From NCBI RefSeq assembly GCF_000687995.1, contig NZ_JIAC01000001.1, forward strand, positions 372,001-436,000: a stretch of DNA of 64,000 nucleotides. Direction: 5' to 3'. Shown here piece by piece: positions 7,213-16,839 of the stretch. Numbering within the stretch: position 1 is the first letter of the stretch; each line of letters begins with the position of its first letter. The translations under genes were made by a program, and so were the position numbers. Source of the DNA: Selenomonas ruminantium AC2024. GTDB lineage: Bacteria; Bacillota; Negativicutes; Selenomonadales; Selenomonadaceae. The notes beneath the pieces were generated by a model. It was given only the letters and a program-made list of their open reading frames with translations, was not told where the DNA came from and did no database searches.

Positions 7213-10200
7213 TTAAAATGTCATGCGGGCTTCCACACCAACAATGGATTTGTTGGACTCCCGCTCAAAGGTCAAGCCCCAATGGTCATTGATATCATAC
7301 TGCACGCCATAGCGGTTGATGTCTTTACTGCCAAAACCATGCGTATAACGGAGCATAACCTTGTCTGATATATATTTTCCCATAGTTACATTAAAATCAT
7401 ATTTGTTTTCGGCATTTTCTTTATCTTTTTCTGCATTATAGTTGCTGAACAGAGAACCGTTACCCCGGGAAATGGTTAATTTATCCATATACAGGTAGTT
7501 CCGCATAAGGCCCTCTACCTCCGAGAGGAAGGTCATCTGCAGGCCCACCGCCAGCAAATCGCCAGCATTCATACTGCTATTGCCATCCCGGTAAGCATCC
7601 CGCAGCGTCAGCAGCTGCACAATCTGCGTCTGGCTCATGGCTGGGCTGGAAGAAAGTTTCATCTTCGCCGCCCCTAACGGCCCTCTTACCGACAGAAACA
7701 CCCTGGCCCGAGCCAGTTTTGTATCGGCAAAGAAATCGATACTAGGCATAAACGAGGCTACCTGATTGAAGTTCGCGACACCTTGACGGATATTGAACTC
7801 CGTCTTCATATAGTTGATGGTGCCCCCGCGTTTCACCTGCAGACTGCCACTCATCTTGGGATGGCTCATAATGCCCCCGGCATGGAAAGCACCGGTCAGA
7901 TAAAGGTCATAGAGATAGGGACTGTAAAAATGCACCTTATCTCCCACATTGACCTGCACATCCAGAACCATTTCCGGCATTTCGCCATCACTGTCCGGAA
8001 TCGTCGGCACTGACACCTGACAATGCTTAAAATCCAGCTGGCCATAGAGCTTAGGCAGGCGATGTCCATAGAAGTCCGTATCCTTTAGGCTGAACTGTCC
8101 ATTCAGCGGGCCGGTAAAGAACTTGCTGTTTATCCCAAGCTGGTCGATATTCAGCGAAAGGTCATAATGTTCCGGTTCCAAACCGTTAAAGCTTACACTG
8201 CCTTGTAAACGATAGGAACCACCGCCCATTTTACCAGAAAAATCTTCAACTGTCACTTTACTGCCGGCAAAATTCACCTTGACGGCCATATCCGTAACCG
8301 GGTCATTCAGTTCTTTGAGCTTCACCGCCCCATTGGGAACAACAATACTGCCATCTATCAGCGGATGGGCCAGGGAACCGTAAATTTTTACTGCACCTTC
8401 CGTAGCCCCCAACGCCCAATCCACCTGTTTGGATATGGTGGGCAGCAGGGACAGATCTGCATTTTCCAGACCAATCTGCAGCTGAATCTGCTCATAATCT
8501 TCCAGCCATTCATCCTTGCCTGCCGTCAGTGCCCGCAAAGGAACAATCCCTTTAGCTATAGCCGAGCAGCTGCGCTCGCCCACCTGCTTGGCCACCTTCA
8601 GTTCAGTCAAATCAATCAGGCCATTTTTCAAATGTGCAGCTCCGATAAGGGTATCAAAGGACGATCCCTGAACGCCTCCATTTACCACCTGCAAATTCAG
8701 ATCTGCCGCTGGATTATAGGTATAACCGCCAATATTTGCCTCAATATCTGCAGCCCCGGTAACATTCTGCAGCCGCAATCCTGCCAGTCCCGTAAACATA
8801 CCAAAGTCCAGCTGACTGGCCGAAAAATGCACATTCATCGGCCCGCCAATGGTCACGGTTCCCGCTGCGGAAAAGAGTCCATTGGGGCCCTGACTGCCGC
8901 TCAGCTTGTTGATGTAAACGATATGATTCAGCAGCTGCAAATCCAAGGCCACATTGTGCACATCATAGCCGCCCGCAGTCCCCTGCTGAATGTCGCCATC
9001 TACCTTGACCGTAGGATTATCCGCAGTCCCGCTGATATGCGCAAGCAGGTCGGCCCTGCCGCTGATAACATCAGTTTTGGCATTGGCCAATGCCGCCACA
9101 GCCGCAATATCGGCATTCTGCACCACCATATCGCCATCCAGCCTGCCGGTGTTGGTATCATACTCCAGCTCCAAATCATAAGTACCGCCATCCTGTTCAA
9201 AGCCAAAATGGTCAATATCAAAGCTGTTGTTCATGAATTTTACCAAGCCCCGCAGGTTGGTCAATGTCACCCCATTGAGCTCCACCGCAGGCGCATTCAA
9301 GATTCCATGGAATATAGGATTATTAATCGTGCCATCAATCTTGCCCATAAAGGTTCCATGGCCGCTGACCTCATAAGGAAGTTTATGCTCCACCCGCTTC
9401 AAATCGATATCACTGGCCTTCACTTCCATATCCAGCGACTGATCAGCTGTGGTAAGGTTGCCATTCAGCACCATATCAATCATCGGGGAATACGCATGAA
9501 AATCCTGCAGGCGCAGCTTGCCATTTTCCAGGAAATAGTCGCCATCCATACCGGACAGCAGTACCCCCCGATAGCTGCCCCGATAAAAATGAATATAGCC
9601 GACCGCCTTAGGGTTATCTAACGTCCCCGTAAGCTGAATGACATTATCCACATTGCCGGTAATGGGCTGATCCGGCGCAATCAAAGCCGCAATATCTTCC
9701 ATGCGTGCCCCCATGGTATCCAGCCGGAGATTTATGCGCTTCTCCCCGGTAAAACCCACAGAACCTTTGGCCTGCCAGACTTCCTTGCCATCTTTTTCCA
9801 TGAGGAAATCATCAATACCAATTCCATCGAGACTGCCGCTGGCGGCTATTTTCAAACTGTCATAAGGCTGCTTGAAAATCTTCCCTTGAAGGCCGGAGAA
9901 CTTGATGTCCACCTGCGGATTGCGCTTATCACCATGAACAGTACCTTTGAAATCGGCCAGCCCTGACATGTCAATGCGGCTGTCAATATTTTGCAGCATG
10001 GCCAGATCAAAGTGACCGCCATAAAAGGCCAAATCCAACTGAGCGGAATCCCGCATATCCCGAATAGAGCCTTCCAACCCCAAACTGCTGTGGTTAGGCA
10101 TCTTCACACTTAAATAATCAATCAGCAAATCATCATCAGCCAGATAGAAAGATGTCGTTGCTTTATCGACCCGCAGTCCCTGCCAGCCAGCATTTTTCAC

Positions 10201-11562
10201 ACTGGCACTGCCATAAAGCTGCAAGGTACTAAGGTCAGTACCGATACCATTACCGCCCACGTCTGCTGACACCCGGCCGGTAATTCCCGCCAGTTGGGGC
10301 AAATACGCCGCACCCTGGGCAGCATCAATATCATCCACTTTAAGATGGACCGTGTAGCCCAAATTTTCCGTGGAGATTACCGCTTCACCACGCGCCTTTC
10401 CGCCCCAAACCTGTGCAGAAAAATCCCGCACAAAGAGGTTCTTGTCCTGATAGCGCACATCTGCAGTCACGCCACTAAAGGGTACATCCATGATTTTCCC
10501 CTGAGGTACTTCCACCTTGCCATCCACGCTGGGATTATTGAGCGCCCCCGTAACTTTCACTGCAAACTTTGCCGCGCCTGCATAGGGAAGATTGGTTAAA
10601 ATCTTGCCCGGGTCAAAGGACTCCGAAGCCGCTTCCAGTTCCATATAGGGTGTTGTCTGCAGATGTTTGATTTTACCATGAACATTAACCTGCTGACCTG
10701 CCGCCGAAGCATTGATGTTCAAAAGTCCCTCTTCATTGGTAAAAGATGCATGGCCGGCAATATTTTCGATTTCCGTGTCCTCTACCCGAACAGCACCAGC
10801 GGCCAGTTCCGCTTCACCGCTGAAGGAAAGGTCTCCATCCCGGCGGTAGATATGCAGCTCGGCCTCAGGAATATTGCCCCCCTTAATCTCCACATTCTCA
10901 GGAAGCAACCCCGCAGGAATAAATGACAGATAGTTCTTTATCTCCATTCCGGACAGGCTGGCGTTGATTATCTGACGGCTATCGGAGATGGTCGCCGTTC
11001 CTTTAATGGCAGTGCCTTGATTTTCAGCAGCAAACTCAGCCTTATACACGGGATTATCTGCCAAATCTACCAGAGCATTTACCTTTTCCAGTGACAGTTC
11101 CTGTCCCGCCCGGCGCAAACGTACCCGTGCATCCGTCGCCTTGACCCGGCCCCGGAATTTTTGCGAGCTCTTTTCCTCGGTGATTAAATCCTGCACGTTC
11201 CAGCTGCCGTCAGCACGCTCGGCCAATACAGCCTGCAGCCCTTTGACCTCAACTTCAGCCACTGCTTCTGCAGGGTCCATAACCGCCGCAAGCAGGCGGC
11301 AGCTGACCTGCGCCTCGTCGGCACTGGCAATCAGCTCCGCCTGCTTGTCATAAACAGCCAGATTATGGAGTTTGATATCCCGCAGGGAATTTACTTCGAT
11401 TTCCCCCACCGTCACATCTGCGCCCAGAGCCTGGGTGGCCAAGGAAGATACTTCCTCCCCGGCCCGTTCCATGAAGTTTTGCGTATGTACATAGTACCAC
11501 AAGCCGCCGGCTGCTACGCAGCCTGCCGCCAATGTTCCTATTATCCATGTCTTTACCTTCAT
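7213..11562 (-). CDS. tamB: TamB-family AsmA-like lipid-transport bridge
   Basis: A very large (1449 residues) inner-membrane-anchored periplasmic protein. There is an N-terminal membrane segment (about 6-26), then long repetitive beta-strand sequence with recurring motifs such as GTLDNPKAVGYIHF, GTADNPTVKVDGD and GSLAHPLIDGSIVV. This is the pattern of the TamB/AsmA-like hydrophobic groove. The C-terminal DUF490-type region (about 1150-1449) contains VARGG-like KRGGTINYMKTEF, LSSSPAMSQTQIVQLLTL and a terminal Phe. Such proteins form a tube or groove between the membranes and are implicated in phospholipid transport. It lies between tolC and the sigma gene. RBS GGGGAG precedes the ATG. Confidence 0.93.
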   Translation of the reverse strand: MKVKTWIIGTLAAGCVAAGGLWYYVHTQNFMERAGEEVSSLATQALGADVTVGEIEVNSLRDIKLHNLAVYDKQAELIASADEAQVSCRLLAAVMDPAEAVAEVEVKGLQAVLAERADGSWNVQDLITEEKSSQKFRGRVKATDARVRLRRAGQELSLEKVNALVDLADNPVYKAEFAAENQGTAIKGTATISDSRQIINASLSGMEIKNYLSFIPAGLLPENVEIKGGNIPEAELHIYRRDGDLSFSGEAELAAGAVRVEDTEIENIAGHASFTNEEGLLNINASAAGQQVNVHGKIKHLQTTPYMELEAASESFDPGKILTNLPYAGAAKFAVKVTGALNNPSVDGKVEVPQGKIMDVPFSGVTADVRYQDKNLFVRDFSAQVWGGKARGEAVISTENLGYTVHLKVDDIDAAQGAAYLPQLAGITGRVSADVGGNGIGTDLSTLQLYGSASVKNAGWQGLRVDKATTSFYLADDDLLIDYLSVKMPNHSSLGLEGSIRDMRDSAQLDLAFYGGHFDLAMLQNIDSRIDMSGLADFKGTVHGDKRNPQVDIKFSGLQGKIFKQPYDSLKIAASGSLDGIGIDDFLMEKDGKEVWQAKGSVGFTGEKRINLRLDTMGARMEDIAALIAPDQPITGNVDNVIQLTGTLDNPKAVGYIHFYRGSYRGVLLSGMDGDYFLENGKLRLQDFHAYSPMIDMVLNGNLTTADQSLDMEVKASDIDLKRVEHKLPYEVSGHGTFMGKIDGTINNPIFHGILNAPAVELNGVTLTNLRGLVKFMNNSFDIDHFGFEQDGGTYDLELEYDTNTGRLDGDMVVQNADIAAVAALANAKTDVISGRADLLAHISGTADNPTVKVDGDIQQGTAGGYDVHNVALDLQLLNHIVYINKLSGSQGPNGLFSAAGTVTIGGPMNVHFSASQLDFGMFTGLAGLRLQNVTGAADIEANIGGYTYNPAADLNLQVVNGGVQGSSFDTLIGAAHLKNGLIDLTELKVAKQVGERSCSAIAKGIVPLRALTAGKDEWLEDYEQIQLQIGLENADLSLLPTISKQVDWALGATEGAVKIYGSLAHPLIDGSIVVPNGAVKLKELNDPVTDMAVKVNFAGSKVTVEDFSGKMGGGSYRLQGSVSFNGLEPEHYDLSLNIDQLGINSKFFTGPLNGQFSLKDTDFYGHRLPKLYGQLDFKHCQVSVPTIPDSDGEMPEMVLDVQVNVGDKVHFYSPYLYDLYLTGAFHAGGIMSHPKMSGSLQVKRGGTINYMKTEFNIRQGVANFNQVASFMPSIDFFADTKLARARVFLSVRGPLGAAKMKLSSSPAMSQTQIVQLLTLRDAYRDGNSSMNAGDLLAVGLQMTFLSEVEGLMRNYLYMDKLTISRGNGSLFSNYNAEKDKENAENKYDFNVTMGKYISDKVMLRYTHGFGSKDINRYGVQYDINDHWGLTFERESNKSIVGVEARMTF

Positions 11563-11613
11563 TACGTTCTCCCCAAAGGCCCATCATAGGCATTAGATTA
11601 CAGTCCTTTAGTG

Positions 11614-13218
11614 TTACTTGGCCATTTCACTGGCCACTGCTGCCGTACTGGCAGGCTGTTCCGTTTTCTTAGTCGGTTCGCTGACCACGGCGGTCTTTTT
11701 TTCCGTGACAGCTTTCTTTTCCGTTGCTGCCTGCTTATTGGCATCAGCAGTGTTGCGGACTTCCCGTTCAGCCTGACGCATAGCCTTGATTTCTTCCTTG
11801 GAAGCCTTCTTGGCTTCCGGCGTCAGTTCCAATACAGGATTTGCCGTCACTTTGGCATCGTCCCGGACTTTCTTCAAGCGGTTGCCTTCCATCTGCGATG
11901 CTTTGTATTTCGCCACATCAATATCCACAGGAATACCCATAGCCTTATCCAGTGCAGCTTTGGATACATTGTATTTATACAGCGCCGTGTTGTAGTTCGT
12001 ACGCGCTAAGGTCATTTTCTCCGTAGCATCCATTACATCAAGGTTGGTACCCACACCGGCGGAATAACGAACATGCGCGATTTTTAAATCTTCTTCCGCC
12101 TGAGTCACAGCCGTCTCCGTGGTGCTGATGTTCTTTTCAGCAGCCTGCAGATTCAGCAGCGCCGTGCGCACATCGAGCTGGATGGTTTCATCCTGCGTTT
12201 TCAGTGCTTCCTGCGCTTTAACCAAGGATGCTTCGGCGTTATTCACATTGGCAGTCGTTACGCCATTATCAAAGATATTCCAAGTGGCAGTAGCGCCAAA
12301 CACCCAGGTATTGCTATGGTCAGCATGGAAGGCATTCTTACCTTCAATGGCCTTGTTGGCAGAAGCCGTAACAGTCGGATACCAGCCGGCTTTGGCCGTA
12401 TTGATGCCTGCCTCAGCCTGCTTCACGGCATAATAAGCAGCAGCTCCGTCCGCACGGTTGTTCAGCGCATAATTCGTGCAATCATTCAGATTGAGGTTAT
12501 ACGCAGGATGCTTCAGTTCTTCATCAATTTCGAGCGCCGTATCCGTCGGCAGGCCAATGACATTGTTCAAAGTAGCGATGGCAATATCGTAATTGTTCTG
12601 CGCCGTGGTCAGCGCCTGCTGCGCATTGGCCAGGTTTACCTGGGAAGACAGTACATCCGATTTGGCTACTGTGCCGACCCGGTACTGAGCATTTACATTG
12701 TCCAAATGCTCCTGATAGGCCCGTACCGCATCTTCCTGCACCTTGATTAAGTTCTTGTAATTCAGGATATTGTAATAATCAGCCGTGGCCTGATAGCGAA
12801 TGGACTGCTTGGTATTCTCCAGTGTAACATCCGCAGCATTCAGAGCATAGCCAGCGGATTCAATCCCGCTGCGCAAGGAGAAGTTGTACAAGGGAATGGA
12901 CGCGGAGGCACTGTTGGTAAAATAGGAATTGTCTCCGCCATGTGAAGCCTTAGCCAGCATATCATTTGCACGATTTGCCCCCGTAGACAGTGACAGCGTC
13001 ACGCCAGTCTGACGGCGATACTTGGAAAGATTCCACTTGGCCACATCCACGTTAGCCAATGCAGTTTTTATACTGCGGTTGTTCTCCAACGCCATCTGCA
13101 CCGCATCATTAAGATTCAGCTGTACGGTATTAGCGGCCGATACAGAGCCAGCCGACACCGTCAGCAAGCCCCCCAAAATCATTGCCGTCAATCTTTTATA
13201 AAAAAGCTTTTTATTCAT
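11614..13218 (-). CDS. tolC: TolC-family outer membrane efflux protein
   Basis: An outer-membrane channel of 534 residues with a signal peptide (cleavage near VSAAN, about 28). Two TolC/OEP repeats follow (about 30-225 and 235-430), each with the long helical sequences typical of the periplasmic tunnel (AYQEHLDNVNAQYRVGTVAKSDVLSSQ; IAHVRYSAGVGTNLDVMDA). The last 100 residues are an unusual Lys/Ala/Thr/Glu-rich low-complexity tail not found in E. coli TolC. It is in the Mla/TamB operon and probably also serves the RND pump at 17430-20510, which has no outer-membrane partner of its own nearby. RBS AAGGAGG. Confidence 0.92.
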   Translation of the reverse strand: MNKKLFYKRLTAMILGGLLTVSAGSVSAANTVQLNLNDAVQMALENNRSIKTALANVDVAKWNLSKYRRQTGVTLSLSTGANRANDMLAKASHGGDNSYFTNSASASIPLYNFSLRSGIESAGYALNAADVTLENTKQSIRYQATADYYNILNYKNLIKVQEDAVRAYQEHLDNVNAQYRVGTVAKSDVLSSQVNLANAQQALTTAQNNYDIAIATLNNVIGLPTDTALEIDEELKHPAYNLNLNDCTNYALNNRADGAAAYYAVKQAEAGINTAKAGWYPTVTASANKAIEGKNAFHADHSNTWVFGATATWNIFDNGVTTANVNNAEASLVKAQEALKTQDETIQLDVRTALLNLQAAEKNISTTETAVTQAEEDLKIAHVRYSAGVGTNLDVMDATEKMTLARTNYNTALYKYNVSKAALDKAMGIPVDIDVAKYKASQMEGNRLKKVRDDAKVTANPVLELTPEAKKASKEEIKAMRQAEREVRNTADANKQAATEKKAVTEKKTAVVSEPTKKTEQPASTAAVASEMAK

Positions 13219-13230
13219 TACAAATCCTCC

Positions 13231-14514
13231 TTAGAAATACTGCTTGAGGCCCACATAGGCCGCCCGCTTGTCATGTTTGTTGACATTCTGCCACTGGCCC
13301 ATGAGCCAGGTATTATCCATAACCCTGACCTGCGCGCCTAAACGCACAGACAGGTCATTAAAATCATAAGCATCTGCTGAGAACTTAAAGTTCTTGCCTG
13401 CATAGGCATCCACCCCCACACCGGCGGCACCACGAATGGCACCGACCCGGCCTGCAAGATTGCCCTGCCGTTTGCCCAACTGGAAGTTAATCCGATTGGT
13501 TTCTCCGATATCTTCGACCCCCATGTTGAGGAATGGCCCCTGTTCCATGCCGATGTTAAATCCCATACTGGTATCCCAGTCACGTTTTTGACCGCTGTAC
13601 AGGGTTGTCACTTCCGCATGCGTCTCGATGGAATCCAGCTGTTTCTTAACCTTCTTGGCTTTCTCCGTCAGTTCCCGGGCATTGTGAATGGTAGCCTTTA
13701 CATCTTCCACCGTCTTTTCATCCCCAGCCACCTTGGCAATGCCTTCCGAGATTATCCGGATTTTTTCACTGGTCTGCGTGATATTATCCAAGGTTATGCG
13801 CAGGTTTTCCGCCGTCTGCGGGTCCGCCCCCACCGTGGCCAGATTGGCCATTATGGCTTCCACGGAATGCATCGTACGGTTCAGGCTGGCGGTCGTGAGA
13901 TTAATATTGGTCAGAGTCTGATTGACATTCCCCTGATTGGTTTTGACCATGCTTTCCATAGCCCCCAGCATGCCGTTGATATGCGCGGTGGTATCCCGCA
14001 GGTTCACCACCATCTGCACAATGGAGGTCTGGAAGGCTTCATTGCCCACAATGTTATTCATGCTGGTCAGAAGGTCCTGGGCCTGTATCACCACTTTGTT
14101 GATGTTACGAAACATCTCGTCCATGCCTTCTTCTTCGCTTCCCAGCAGAAAATCCCCTTCATCCAGATAGCCGTCTTCGCTGTCTCCAGGGGTGATGTTG
14201 ATGAATTTATCCCCCATGACCCCGCTGGCTCCAATTCCCACCTTGGAGCCCTTGGGTATCTGTACGCCGTCATTTATCTTCATGCCCACAGTAACACCGC
14301 GGCCATCGTTCTCTATGGAGGTTACATGCCCCACAGGTACCCCGGACAATCTCACCAGGGATTGGGGTTCCACCCCCACTACCTGCTTAAAGCCGGCATA
14401 GAGAGTATAGCCCTTGTTCCCGCCGAGCTGAAATCCGCTCAGCATGATAATGACTGCGGCCAAAAGTGCCAGTCCTGCCAGGGTAAAAGCTCCCACCTTT
14501 GCTTCTACGCTCAT
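13231..14514 (-). CDS. mlaD: MCE-domain protein MlaD with C-terminal beta-barrel
   Basis: Lipid-transport protein of 427 residues. There is an N-terminal membrane anchor (about 8-26) and an MCE domain (about 38-115, with GVEPQSLVRLSGVPVGHV). A long helical region follows (about 130-290: VIQAQDLLTSMNNI, LRITLDNITQTSEKI). From about 300 to 427 there are alternating beta strands (MGFNIGMEQGPFLNMGV, RLGAQVRVMDNTWLMGQW) ending in Phe. E. coli MlaD is only about 180 residues and has no barrel. The long form fits the transenvelope MlaD described in Veillonella, which spans the periplasm and inserts in the outer membrane. It sits directly downstream of mlaF. Confidence 0.9.
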   Translation of the reverse strand: MSVEAKVGAFTLAGLALLAAVIIMLSGFQLGGNKGYTLYAGFKQVVGVEPQSLVRLSGVPVGHVTSIENDGRGVTVGMKINDGVQIPKGSKVGIGASGVMGDKFINITPGDSEDGYLDEGDFLLGSEEEGMDEMFRNINKVVIQAQDLLTSMNNIVGNEAFQTSIVQMVVNLRDTTAHINGMLGAMESMVKTNQGNVNQTLTNINLTTASLNRTMHSVEAIMANLATVGADPQTAENLRITLDNITQTSEKIRIISEGIAKVAGDEKTVEDVKATIHNARELTEKAKKVKKQLDSIETHAEVTTLYSGQKRDWDTSMGFNIGMEQGPFLNMGVEDIGETNRINFQLGKRQGNLAGRVGAIRGAAGVGVDAYAGKNFKFSADAYDFNDLSVRLGAQVRVMDNTWLMGQWQNVNKHDKRAAYVGLKQYF

Positions 14515-14519
14515 GCCCG

Positions 14520-15269
14520 CTATTCATCCCTTTCCGTTTTCTCTGTGTGCAGGATTTTGAAAAAAGCCTGCACACGTTCATCCTCTATCTGTTGAAACCG
14601 GTCCACCGTATCCACGGCAATTAAGTCACCTTCATAAACCATGGCAATCCTGTCAGCAATCCGGCAGGCACTGGCCATATCATGCGTGACCACCACGGAG
14701 GTAACCCCGAGTTTTTTCTGCATATCTACGATTAATTCATCGATTTTGGCTGTGGTAATGGGGTCCAGGCCGGAACTCGGCTCATCGTAAAAGATGATAT
14801 CCGGCTCAAAGGCAATAGCCCGGGCAAGTCCCACCCTCTTTTTCATACCGCCGGAAAGTTCACTGGGAAGTTTTTTCTCCACCCCGTGCAGTCCTACCAA
14901 ATCCAGTTTTTCCTTGATGATACGCTGGATTTTTGCTTCCGGCAGTTTCCGGTGCTCCCGCAGGCCAAAAGCTACGTTCTCCCCTACGGTCATGGAGTCA
15001 AAAAGCGCAGAATACTGAAACACCATGCCCATGTTTAAGCGCACCTTATCCATTTCTTTCTCCGAAAGATGGGTGATTTCCTGCCCGTCAATATAGATTT
15101 CCCCACTGTCAGGACGAATAAGCCCCACCAACAACTGTAAAAGCGTACTCTTACCGGAGCCAGAACCACCGATTACCGCCAGAGTCTCCCCTTTTTTGAT
15201 GGTGAGATTGATGTCCCGCAGGGCATATTTGCCATCATAGACCTTATTTACATTCGCCAGTCGAATCAT
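14520..15269 (-). CDS. mlaF: Phospholipid-transport ABC ATPase MlaF
   Basis: Cytoplasmic ATPase of the Mla phospholipid transporter (249 residues). Walker A is GGSGSGKST (about 34-42), the Q-loop lies at MVFQYSALFDS, the signature is LSGGMKKRVGLARA (about 138-151), Walker B is DIIFYDEPSSGLDP, and the H-loop is VVTHDM. The Met-Lys-Lys-Arg after the signature is typical of the MlaF/Mkl family. It lies between mlaE and mlaD with gaps of only a few bases. RBS AGGAGG precedes the ATG. Confidence 0.95.
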   Translation of the reverse strand: MIRLANVNKVYDGKYALRDINLTIKKGETLAVIGGSGSGKSTLLQLLVGLIRPDSGEIYIDGQEITHLSEKEMDKVRLNMGMVFQYSALFDSMTVGENVAFGLREHRKLPEAKIQRIIKEKLDLVGLHGVEKKLPSELSGGMKKRVGLARAIAFEPDIIFYDEPSSGLDPITTAKIDELIVDMQKKLGVTSVVVTHDMASACRIADRIAMVYEGDLIAVDTVDRFQQIEDERVQAFFKILHTEKTERDE

Positions 15270-15287
15270 ATTATCCTCCTGCCGGCC

Positions 15288-16052
15288 TTAGTATAGAACA
15301 AAAGTCAGCGCGGCATTTAAGATAAAAATCACAATAATTGAAGTCACCACGGTACGAGTGGTGGCTTTACCCACACCTTCAGCACCGGCCGGGCAATGCA
15401 GGCCGTAGTAACAGCCCAGCACCGCAATGACATTGCCAAAGAAAATGGCTTTTATCATACCGCCAGTCAGGTCAAAGGCTACGGCAAAGGTGTGAATGGA
15501 ATTGATATAGCTAAAGGAACTGATACCGGAATAATACACCGCCACCAGATAACCACCGAGCACGCCGATAACATCGCCAAAAACAGTTAAAAGCGGCACG
15601 ACCATCATACAGGCCAGCATGCGGGGCACAATCAGGTAATTGACGGGATTAACCGCCATAACCCGCAAGGCATCTATCTGCTCCGTAACCTTCATGGTGG
15701 AAATCTCTGCCGTAATGGCAGCCCCCACCCGCCCGGCGCAGACCACCCCCACCAGCACCGGCCCCAGTTCGCGGCCAATGGCAATGGAAATAATTCCGCC
15801 AACGGTGCTCTGGGCTCCAAAACGAATCAATATATCCGCCGTCTGCAAGGCAAACACCGCTCCGGTAAAGAGCAGAGTCAGACTCACAATCAGCAGGGAG
15901 TCCACCCCCAGATGAGACATCTGGGCCAGGATATGGCGGGGCCGTGGCCGGGTAAAGAGCTCCAGCATGGTATCACGATAAAGAAGCACGATGGTGCCAA
16001 ATTCGGCCAACCGCGCAAGAACCCAAGCGCCCAAGACCTCCAAAAATCGCAT
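15288..16052 (-). CDS. mlaE: Phospholipid-transport ABC permease MlaE
   Basis: Inner-membrane permease of the Mla system, 254 residues. It has five to six hydrophobic segments and the family's conserved stretches: ELGPVLVGVVCAGRVGAAITAEISTMK (shown in part; about residues 95-120) and EQIDALRVMAVNPVNYLIVPR. It dimerises and binds MlaF on the cytoplasmic side and MlaD on the periplasmic side. It is the first gene of the minus-strand outer-membrane superoperon. Two overlapping promoters lie 40-95 bases upstream, and GGGAGG precedes the ATG at normal spacing. Confidence 0.95.
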   Translation of the reverse strand: MRFLEVLGAWVLARLAEFGTIVLLYRDTMLELFTRPRPRHILAQMSHLGVDSLLIVSLTLLFTGAVFALQTADILIRFGAQSTVGGIISIAIGRELGPVLVGVVCAGRVGAAITAEISTMKVTEQIDALRVMAVNPVNYLIVPRMLACMMVVPLLTVFGDVIGVLGGYLVAVYYSGISSFSYINSIHTFAVAFDLTGGMIKAIFFGNVIAVLGCYYGLHCPAGAEGVGKATTRTVVTSIIVIFILNAALTFVLY

Positions 16053-16092
16053 CCAGCGTGCCTCCCTTCACTCATATCTTAACCACCCTTTG

Positions 16093-16146
16093 ATTGTAAC
16101 AGTCAAAAGGCAATTAGTAAATATAAGTGTACTATTTTTTTGTCAA
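16093..16146 (-). promoter_or_regulatory. Two overlapping promoters of the OM-biogenesis operon
   Basis: On the minus strand, promoter 1 is TTGACA (16141-16146), 17 bases, TATTTA (16118-16123). Promoter 2 is TTTACT (16116-16121), 17 bases, TACAAT (16093-16098). The -10 of the first overlaps the -35 of the second, so they are mutually exclusive. Both point into mlaE. Confidence 0.7.
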
Positions 16147-16210
16147 AATTTCAAGTTATTTCCATCATGGATGTGGGGTTACATCGAGGTAAAATGCCAG
16201 ATTGGTGCAG

Positions 16211-16482
16211 GCGGCAGGGGCATGTTTTGCGGGCTGCACGAAAAGTTAGTGCGTACTGCAGACGGGGGCGTATTTTGTGGACTTCGCTAAATGTCTGGCA
16301 GGGTGAGAAAGTACCTCGTTGTTACCCGCGCCGGTTACCACGGCGCATTGACATCGCGATGTATTGCTTATACACCTCGCCAGCCAGCAAAGCAGTCGCT
16401 CCGTTCCACAAAATACGCCCCGTCTGCCAGTAGCTTTATGTTACGCTTCTGCCGTTCCGCCCGCAAAACATGCCCCTGCCGC
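16211..16482. repeat. Nested long hairpin, unit 1 of intergenic repeat locus A
   Basis: Perfect 24-bp outer arms lie at 16211-16234 and 16459-16482. A second pair at 16259-16281 and 16405-16426 has a one-base bulge. Inside are GCGCCG/CGGCGC (16328-16346) and the palindrome ACATCGCGATGT (16351-16362). The GCGCCG hairpin flanked by GTTAC resembles the core of loci B (24758-25319) and C (47250-47825). Open frames exist here but they are only products of the palindrome. No protein family is recognisable. Confidence 0.75.
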
Positions 16483-16573
16483 CATTCGCTTCGCTGTGGC
16501 GGCTTTGCTTCGATCGGCCAATACATGCCTGGACACCGGTGCTTGTATTTTGCTCGCAGATGCGAAGTACCTT

Positions 16574-16835
16574 GGCACGGGTGGTTGTTTTTGGACTGCA
16601 GCACACTGCCGAAGGCTGGCTCCTAAGCGAAAAGAACTAAACACATCGCTGAAAGCCGCGACGTGGTAACCGGAACATCCACCTAAGTCAACGGAATCTT
16701 CGAGGGAGTCATTTCGTGCGGAAGTCCAAAAATAACCACCCGTGCCACGCCCATTTAGCGCAAAGGTAAAAAGTAAGCACTGGCGCCCCCCACGCCTTCA
16801 TATCATGCGGAAGTCAAAAACAATCACCTGTGCCA
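16574..16835. repeat. Nested long hairpin, unit 2 of intergenic repeat locus A
   Basis: 24-bp arms at 16574-16597 and 16723-16746 match with one G-T wobble. A third, degenerate copy of the right arm follows at about 16811-16835, just before the tetR stop. The interior contains CGCTGAAAGCCGCG (16647-16660), which also occurs in locus C as CGCTGAAAGCTGCG, so the elements are related. The arm sequence TGTTTTTGGACT resembles the arm of the 26632-26693 hairpin. Confidence 0.7.
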
Positions 16836-16839
16836 CAGC

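Noticed and set aside
8365-9621. 418-codon plus-strand frame opposite tamB
   Set aside because: Antisense of the repetitive TamB gene; no RBS and no domain.
16152-16835. Overlapping open frames of 67-111 codons on both strands
   Set aside because: They are caused by the palindromic repeat, which keeps several frames open. None has a ribosome site or recognisable domain, and frames on opposite strands mirror each other.
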